64,000 bases of DNA, taken from assembly GCF_019226825.1 (NCBI RefSeq), contig NZ_CP076643.1, positions 434,001 to 498,000 of the forward strand. Reading direction: 5' to 3'. A program made the translations under genes and the position numbers. The notes under the pieces are model-generated. The model saw only the letters and a program-made list of their open reading frames with translations. It made no database searches and was not told the DNA's origin. Source of the stretch: Vibrio ostreae. Its GTDB lineage: Bacteria; Pseudomonadota; Gammaproteobacteria; Enterobacterales; Vibrionaceae. How positions within the stretch are numbered: the first letter of the stretch is position 1; each line of letters starts with the position of its first letter. Below are positions 62,870 to 64,000 of this stretch, in pieces.

Positions 62870-64000
62870 TTACTGCACAGCATCCACGCTGTCATCCAAG
62901 AAACTGACTGCCCAGAAGAATGGCGCATTCCAGTTGATGGTGATTTCATTCAAGGTCCAAGCTCCGATATCGTCCTTCCAGCAAGTCTGGCCGGTACATT
63001 TTCCTTTCATCGCGGATGCGACGGGATCACTGAAGCTGATCGAGTTCGGACCACCGGACATCACGCCAGGGGCTACCATAGGTGATTGAGGATCCGCGGC
63101 ATGTGCCCAGAAGCGATGGTGTGGATTAAGCAATGGGCGACTGCCGTAGCCGGAAACATAAGATTGATCGAGCGGATTACGGCCTAAGATATAATCCATA
63201 GCGTCAATTATAGCGTTGATATACTTAGGATCCTTGGTGAAATCGTAAGCCAAGCCTAAGAAGATACTGCGATTCATTAAATTGGAATTTGAACCCCATG
63301 GGTACTCTTTCGTATTGTAGGGAATACGATAGCCTTGTGTGGCAATGGACTGATAATATTTGTCTGCGGTTTGAATAATATTAGCGCGTGCTTTTTCAAT
63401 ATCTTGGGCCGGTAAGCTATTCGGTACGATGGCCAGGGTTAAAGTACCCGCGCTACTGACACCTTGCCAGTACAGATCTCCGGTCGAGTCTATATCTCCT
63501 TTCGGCGTACTTAAATAGTAAGGCGATGCTTGAATAAACTGTTTGTATTCTTCTTTACCGGTCGTAACAAATAACTCAGCGGCTGCCCAGTAAAACTCGT
63601 CAGCCAGCTGTGTATCATCGTACGGACCTGAGCCGGTGAAGTTGTCGTAAGCATAAATATTGTTGTGTTGCTTAGCGGCTTGCCACGCTTTTTCCGCTGC
63701 AGTCAGGCAGCGGTTAGCATAGTTGGGATCTGAGTCTTGCCATACTCGTGCACATTGCGCGGCGGTGGCAGCCAAGTTCAGTGTCGCTGCTGTGGTCGGA
63801 TGGCTCAGGAAGCGTTCGCGAGGATCCTTGTGTGGAGGTAATGGCATACCGGTCCAGGCATCATCGGCAACCTTGTGAAAAACCATGCCGCCGGCATCAA
63901 TTTGAGTCAAGGATAACTGGTCCAATTGCTTGGATTGATCACCTACAGGAACCCAAACGGAACTGTTTTCCGGCACTTGCATCGCCATTAAGAAGTCCGT
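62870..64000 (-). CDS. GH9 endoglucanase/cellulase, N-terminus cut by window edge
   Basis: GH9 enzymes cleave cellulose and related beta-1,4-glucans. The frame is open past the right edge (TDFLMAMQVP precedes the first internal Met), so the start and signal peptide are outside the window. Visible motifs: SGYGSRPLLNPHHRFWAHA, the GH9 histidine motif, and GAWTLNEITINWNAPFFW, with the catalytic Glu in NEITINWNAP. The aspartate pair lies upstream of the segment shown. The CTGQTCW cysteine pair suggests an extracytoplasmic enzyme. This is the likely depolymerase of the beta-glucan locus. Confidence 0.92.
   Translation of the reverse strand, partial: TDFLMAMQVPENSSVWVPVGDQSKQLDQLSLTQIDAGGMVFHKVADDAWTGMPLPPHKDPRERFLSHPTTAATLNLAATAAQCARVWQDSDPNYANRCLTAAEKAWQAAKQHNNIYAYDNFTGSGPYDDTQLADEFYWAAAELFVTTGKEEYKQFIQASPYYLSTPKGDIDSTGDLYWQGVSSAGTLTLAIVPNSLPAQDIEKARANIIQTADKYYQSIATQGYRIPYNTKEYPWGSNSNLMNRSIFLGLAYDFTKDPKYINAIIDAMDYILGRNPLDQSYVSGYGSRPLLNPHHRFWAHAADPQSPMVAPGVMSGGPNSISFSDPVASAMKGKCTGQTCWKDDIGAWTLNEITINWNAPFFWAVSFLDDSVDAVQ

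Noticed and set aside
44127..64000. CRISPR array or cas genes associated with the Tn7-like relic
   Set aside because: No regularly spaced repeats beyond the three end-like copies and no cas-like gene were seen.

Overview
The window reads as Vibrionaceae chromosome, probably from a lateral-flagellate Vibrio. The main evidence is a complete lateral-type flagellar locus with the lfg/laf/motY-lafK/lfi gene content known from Vibrio parahaemolyticus. DecR, TesB, YbaY, Atl and 4.5S RNA (ffs) neighbours point to the gammaproteobacteria. No tRNA, rRNA operon, CRISPR array or intact mobile element was seen.

Region 1 (1-37165) is the lateral flagellum in one contiguous block. A minus-strand unit holds flgA, flgM, flgN and a lytic transglycosylase. 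A plus-strand operon, flgB to flgL plus a lafW-like gene, starts at a well-formed sigma-54 promoter. A short insert carries an NlpE-like lipoprotein and a small membrane protein. The minus-strand laf genes follow: lafA flagellin, lafB cap, lafC FliS, lafD, lafE FliK, lafF FliL, lafS sigma-28, lafT/lafU stator. Then come a catalytically dead EAL-fold protein, the minus-strand export/switch genes (fliM, N, P, Q, R, flhB, flhA), and the plus-strand motY, lafK and fliEFGHIJ. LafK with sigma-54 is expected to drive the hook-basal-body genes, and LafS, restrained by FlgM, the late genes.

Region 2 (37228-44126) is housekeeping: a PLP enzyme divergent from a DecR-type regulator (cysteine detoxification), a 37-residue membrane protein, tesB, a YbaY lipoprotein, Atl, a membrane protein, a periplasmic-sensing diguanylate cyclase, and ffs.

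Region 3 (44131-44590) sits immediately downstream of ffs. It looks like the relic of a Tn7-like transposon end: three 21-22 bp-spaced repeats followed by a truncated, frameshifted tnsA. ffs is a known attachment site for Tn7-like elements.

Region 4 (44591-64000) is a visibly AT-richer beta-glucan/cellodextrin locus: a NagK-type ROK kinase, a chemoreceptor, a LacI regulator, a CUT1 ABC importer, GH1, a MsmK-type ATPase, GH94 phosphorylase, a mutarotase-like protein, GH116, a second LacI regulator, and a GH9 endoglucanase running off the right edge. Together they suggest extracellular cleavage, import, and intracellular phosphorolysis plus hydrolysis of beta-glucosides.

Five otherwise intact genes (flgF, lafT, motY, the first lacI-family gene, GH1) are each broken by a single-base length change in a homopolymer, and the tnsA relic has a sixth. 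A base-calling or assembly artefact is more likely than real gene loss, although the G8 tract in flgF could in principle be phase-variable.
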